Shown: piece by piece, positions 31,334 to 34,000 of the stretch
Layout: each line of letters opens with the position of its first letter
Position numbering within the stretch: position 1 is the first letter of the stretch
Assembly (NCBI GenBank): GCA_016946835.1
Contig: JACVTC010000049.1
Span: 273,501 to 307,500, forward strand
Length of the DNA stretch: 34,000 nucleotides
Reading direction: 5' to 3'
Origin: Neocallimastix lanati (nom. inval.)
Taxonomy: Eukaryota > Neocallimastigomycota > Neocallimastigomycetes > Neocallimastigales > Neocallimastigaceae
Translations under genes and position numbers: made by a program
The notes under the pieces: generated by a model
Told to the model about the DNA's origin: nothing
Databases searched by the model: none
Seen by the model: only the letters and a program-made list of their open reading frames with translations

Positions 31334-34000
31334 ATGATAATAAATCAAGATAATCAAGATATTATACTTACACCACCACTTAGTAATAAAAATAACAAAA
31401 TGAGTAATTTACAAGATGTTAAGATAGGACCTCTTAATAATGAGAGTCAGTCTCAAAATTTTAATAATATTTCTTTTTTACAGGAACAAGGTGAAGATGA
31501 AATCTCACTTTTATATAATGAAATTTTCCAAAACCCTGTGGATGTTCAAAACCAAGGGCTTATGAATTTGGATGAAGGGGCTCTCAACGATTCTTTTGCT
31601 AATAATGATAGCCTTGTAACACCAATTCAACCAGTAAATAATGCCTTACCTTATAAAGCTTCTTTATTAGATGGTGTTAACGTCGATGCGGCTACTGCAA
31701 GTAATGCCTTAATTAATCAAGCCCTATTAACTAGTAAGGCGAAGGGTACGAATTTAACTGCTACCTCTTCATTATTAAATCCAAATGTAAAAGCTTTTCC
31801 ATCCACTACACCCGCTACACGCAATAATATTAAAAGTCCTATTCCATCTCCAATGGGACAAACTCCTTTCCTCCATCCAATGTTTTCTACACCTTCATTT
31901 TCTTATATTAATGACGGTACAGTGTCTACCAATGGTGTTTCCTCTCCACTTTTTGAATTTACTCCTCCTTCAACCCCACCACATACCCACACCAATGGTG
32001 CTTCAAAATTAAAAAATATGTGTAAGGCTCCTGTGGATACGGCGTCAATAATCGAAAGCAGTCCTCTATTATGTTCTGATGTGTTTGCTGTACCTCCTGC
32101 TGTCAATAAACCATTAGCTTCAACAATATCTGAGGGTAACAGTAGTTCTTCTATAGCGTTTTCCCCAGCCCTTAATCTTCCAATGAAAAAATTGGCTCTC
32201 TTTTCACCGAATGTTGAGGATACGACCGTTACCGATATTTATCATTCTTCCTACAACTATTTAGATGATCCGTTGGTTAATTCTCCACTTTTACCGGTAA
32301 ATGATGAAAGTGCTACTACCAGTAGTCTTTTACCTCTCTATAATACTGGGATGTATGATGTTCAATCTCCTTTCCTTATGGAAAAACCAGATGAAGGATT
32401 GACGCCAAGTGTTTCAGAGGCATCCTTAATTTATGATCAAATAAGTCCAAATGTTGGAGCTGCCTCGATGTCTGGTCTTCTTGATACCAATAAAACTAAT
32501 GATATTCTTTTGAAGAAGATGGCAGAATCCAATCCAGCAATGTTGAATGAAGTCTCTCCACTCTTAGGTCTTAATCAGGAGTTACCTTACCTTTCAGAAC
32601 AAGATAATGCCACTCTCACTCAAACACCATTCCTTTCTGAACAGGGTATGTTAGGTAGTTCTCCATTTTTGAATGAACGTAGTTCCTTAACAGGTAAATC
32701 CCCATTTGTAAATGAACTTAGCTCCTTAACAGGTAAATCGCCATTTGTAAATGAACAGGGCCCTCTAAATTCTCTTAGTTCTTTTACCAATTCACCATTT
32801 ATAAATGAACAAACGGGTTTGGTCAATTCTCCATATGTAGGGGAACAACCAATTATAACTTTAAATGAATCGCCTTGTCTTCCAGAGCAAGGTGCTGTTC
32901 CACTCAGAAATAAGATAACCTCACCCTTAGTTATGGATCCACGTTATGATTCGGTTAGACCAATGAATCCAGCCTATCTTTTAGGTAAGAAACGTAAAAT
33001 GGGAACCATGAATTATCCTTATGGTCCACTCGCTAAGATTCAACGTATTCAAAATAAGGAAAGAAATAGTTTAGATGAGGTCGCTTCAGGTTTTATAAAA
33101 AAGAATGATAGTTGTCTGAAACCATCTCCACTTCTTCAAGAAATTAGTCTTGAAGCAGAACCTATGAATGCATTACCAATCACGTTTAAGAATTCCAATT
33201 TTTTAACTGCAGATGTTAATGTCAATAGTAATGTCAATCTTGGTGGTGGTAGCACTAAAGCTAAAGCCAATACCAAAATTAGTGCCATCACAAATGGTAA
33301 TATTAAAACCAATACCATTACCAATGTAAATGTCAAAAGTAATGCTGCTAATGAAAATGCTAGTACCAATTCAAGTAACCTCAGCCTCTCTAAAATTAAC
33401 CCAAGCAATAGTCTCAATTCAGTCATCATAACACCAAATTCTGCCAATCCTTCTCCTACTTATCCTTCTTCCAATATAAATTCTACCACCGCTGCCACAA
33501 CGCTTTCTGATAAATTTAAACCAACCATAAAAACGGAATCCATAGTTAAAGCTAATGGTAATACTGATATCTTAACTACCAATAAGATGTCTTCTATTAC
33601 GACTACACCAGCAATTACACCTTCTCCTAATTCTTTTACACCAAATACTGCAACAACCGTAGGAAATATTAATACTTCCATTGCAAAAACAGCCAAACTT
33701 ACAGCACCAAATACTAGTACACAATTTAAAAAATCACCAATATCCCCAATACTTTTAGTGCCAGGAATTCAAGCAGATCAAAACTTTATTAATGAATATG
33801 CTGCTATGCTTTTATCTACAAAGAATACACCTTCATTAGTAAGTATGGCAGGCATAAAGTTAGATACTAAAAAGGCTAAGGAGAAGGATACTAAGAACGG
33901 TAAGGAAGATGTCTCAAAATCTACCACTAAAACCGCTAAAACTACAAAAACTGGTAAAAAGGGTAAACGTGAAAAGAAAACCACTACTGAAACGGAAACT
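31334..34000 (+). CDS. Large Asn/Ser/Thr/Pro-rich, probably nuclear protein, N-terminal part (889 codons, 3' end outside window)
   Basis: I do not recognise the family. The frame is open for 889 codons to the window edge with no stop and no need for an intron. The start is the first in-frame ATG after an in-frame TAG at 31304-31306, and A stands at -3; a second Met at residue 23 is an alternative start. The visible protein looks disordered, with many Ser-Pro and Thr-Pro pairs (for example SPIPSPMGQTPF and TPPSTPP), which suit proline-directed kinases. Residues about 431-520 carry an imperfect repeat, (S/T)P(F/Y)xxE(Q), roughly every 12-18 residues. A basic cluster KKRK at 552-555 resembles a nuclear localisation signal. 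Residues about 600-770 are Asn/Thr/Ser-rich, and 846-882 are Lys-rich (KKAKEK, KKGKREKK). No catalytic or DNA-binding domain is visible, so one may lie beyond the window. A transcription-related regulator is inference only. There is no signal peptide or membrane segment. Composition is clearly less AT-rich than the flanks, and codons vary normally, which supports a real gene. Confidence 0.93.
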   Translation, partial: MIINQDNQDIILTPPLSNKNNKMSNLQDVKIGPLNNESQSQNFNNISFLQEQGEDEISLLYNEIFQNPVDVQNQGLMNLDEGALNDSFANNDSLVTPIQPVNNALPYKASLLDGVNVDAATASNALINQALLTSKAKGTNLTATSSLLNPNVKAFPSTTPATRNNIKSPIPSPMGQTPFLHPMFSTPSFSYINDGTVSTNGVSSPLFEFTPPSTPPHTHTNGASKLKNMCKAPVDTASIIESSPLLCSDVFAVPPAVNKPLASTISEGNSSSSIAFSPALNLPMKKLALFSPNVEDTTVTDIYHSSYNYLDDPLVNSPLLPVNDESATTSSLLPLYNTGMYDVQSPFLMEKPDEGLTPSVSEASLIYDQISPNVGAASMSGLLDTNKTNDILLKKMAESNPAMLNEVSPLLGLNQELPYLSEQDNATLTQTPFLSEQGMLGSSPFLNERSSLTGKSPFVNELSSLTGKSPFVNEQGPLNSLSSFTNSPFINEQTGLVNSPYVGEQPIITLNESPCLPEQGAVPLRNKITSPLVMDPRYDSVRPMNPAYLLGKKRKMGTMNYPYGPLAKIQRIQNKERNSLDEVASGFIKKNDSCLKPSPLLQEISLEAEPMNALPITFKNSNFLTADVNVNSNVNLGGGSTKAKANTKISAITNGNIKTNTITNVNVKSNAANENASTNSSNLSLSKINPSNSLNSVIITPNSANPSPTYPSSNINSTTAATTLSDKFKPTIKTESIVKANGNTDILTTNKMSSITTTPAITPSPNSFTPNTATTVGNINTSIAKTAKLTAPNTSTQFKKSPISPILLVPGIQADQNFINEYAAMLLSTKNTPSLVSMAGIKLDTKKAKEKDTKNGKEDVSKSTTKTAKTTKTGKKGKREKKTTTETET

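Noticed and set aside
31903-33984. Minus-strand open frames opposite the large gene (31903-32106, 32620-32826, 33136-33447, 33460-33696, 33778-33984)
   Set aside because: They lie antisense within the continuous plus-strand coding frame and reflect its codon bias.

Overview
This window looks like a gene-poor stretch of a very AT-rich eukaryotic nuclear genome. Intergenic DNA is nearly all A and T: homopolymer runs up to about 50 bases, (AAATAAT)n, (AAT)n and (AAAT)n microsatellites, and AT minisatellites. The single intact coding region is visibly less AT-rich and encodes a protein rich in Asn, Ser, Thr and Pro. Together with a fungal-style Ty1/copia retrotransposon and a possible MULE transposase relic, this best fits an anaerobic gut fungus (Neocallimastigomycota). 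That assignment is inference; another AT-rich fungus or protist cannot be excluded.

Layout. 1-9256: no intact gene. It holds simple repeats, several minisatellites (50-bp unit near 1 kb, 130-bp duplication near 3.2 kb, 53-bp unit near 4.1 kb, 42-bp unit near 7.6 kb), a possible transposase scrap near 1.97 kb and a small GC-richer island near 6.7 kb. 9257-14630: a decayed minus-strand Ty1/copia element with both LTRs, polypurine tract, primer-binding site, gag, a long Asn-rich spacer and reverse transcriptase/RNase H, broken by frameshifts. No integrase core was found. The element split a heptanucleotide array (9140-9256 and 14631-15160), and its left LTR was later hit by a 510-bp insertion. 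14631-31333: again no intact gene. It holds an island of mixed composition at 16.2-16.74 kb, an inverted second copy of the 510-bp insertion at 19243-19674, a 100-bp foldback at 19705-19806, a degenerate repeat cluster at 22.0-22.84 kb, a 0.7-kb (AAT)n array and a higher-order AT minisatellite at 27.7-28.15 kb. 31334-34000: the first 889 codons of an open, uninterrupted gene running off the window. The product is probably a nuclear regulatory protein with a disordered N-terminal region full of Ser/Thr-Pro sites.

The most interesting observation is the retrotransposon's primer-binding site. It abuts the LTR directly and is complementary to the anticodon arm of tRNA-Lys(CUU), not to a tRNA 3' CCA end. 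This points to half-tRNA priming like that known for Drosophila copia, but with a different tRNA. Other notable patterns are the three-level nesting of array, copia and insertion, and a recurrent palindromic cap motif next to the heptanucleotide arrays.
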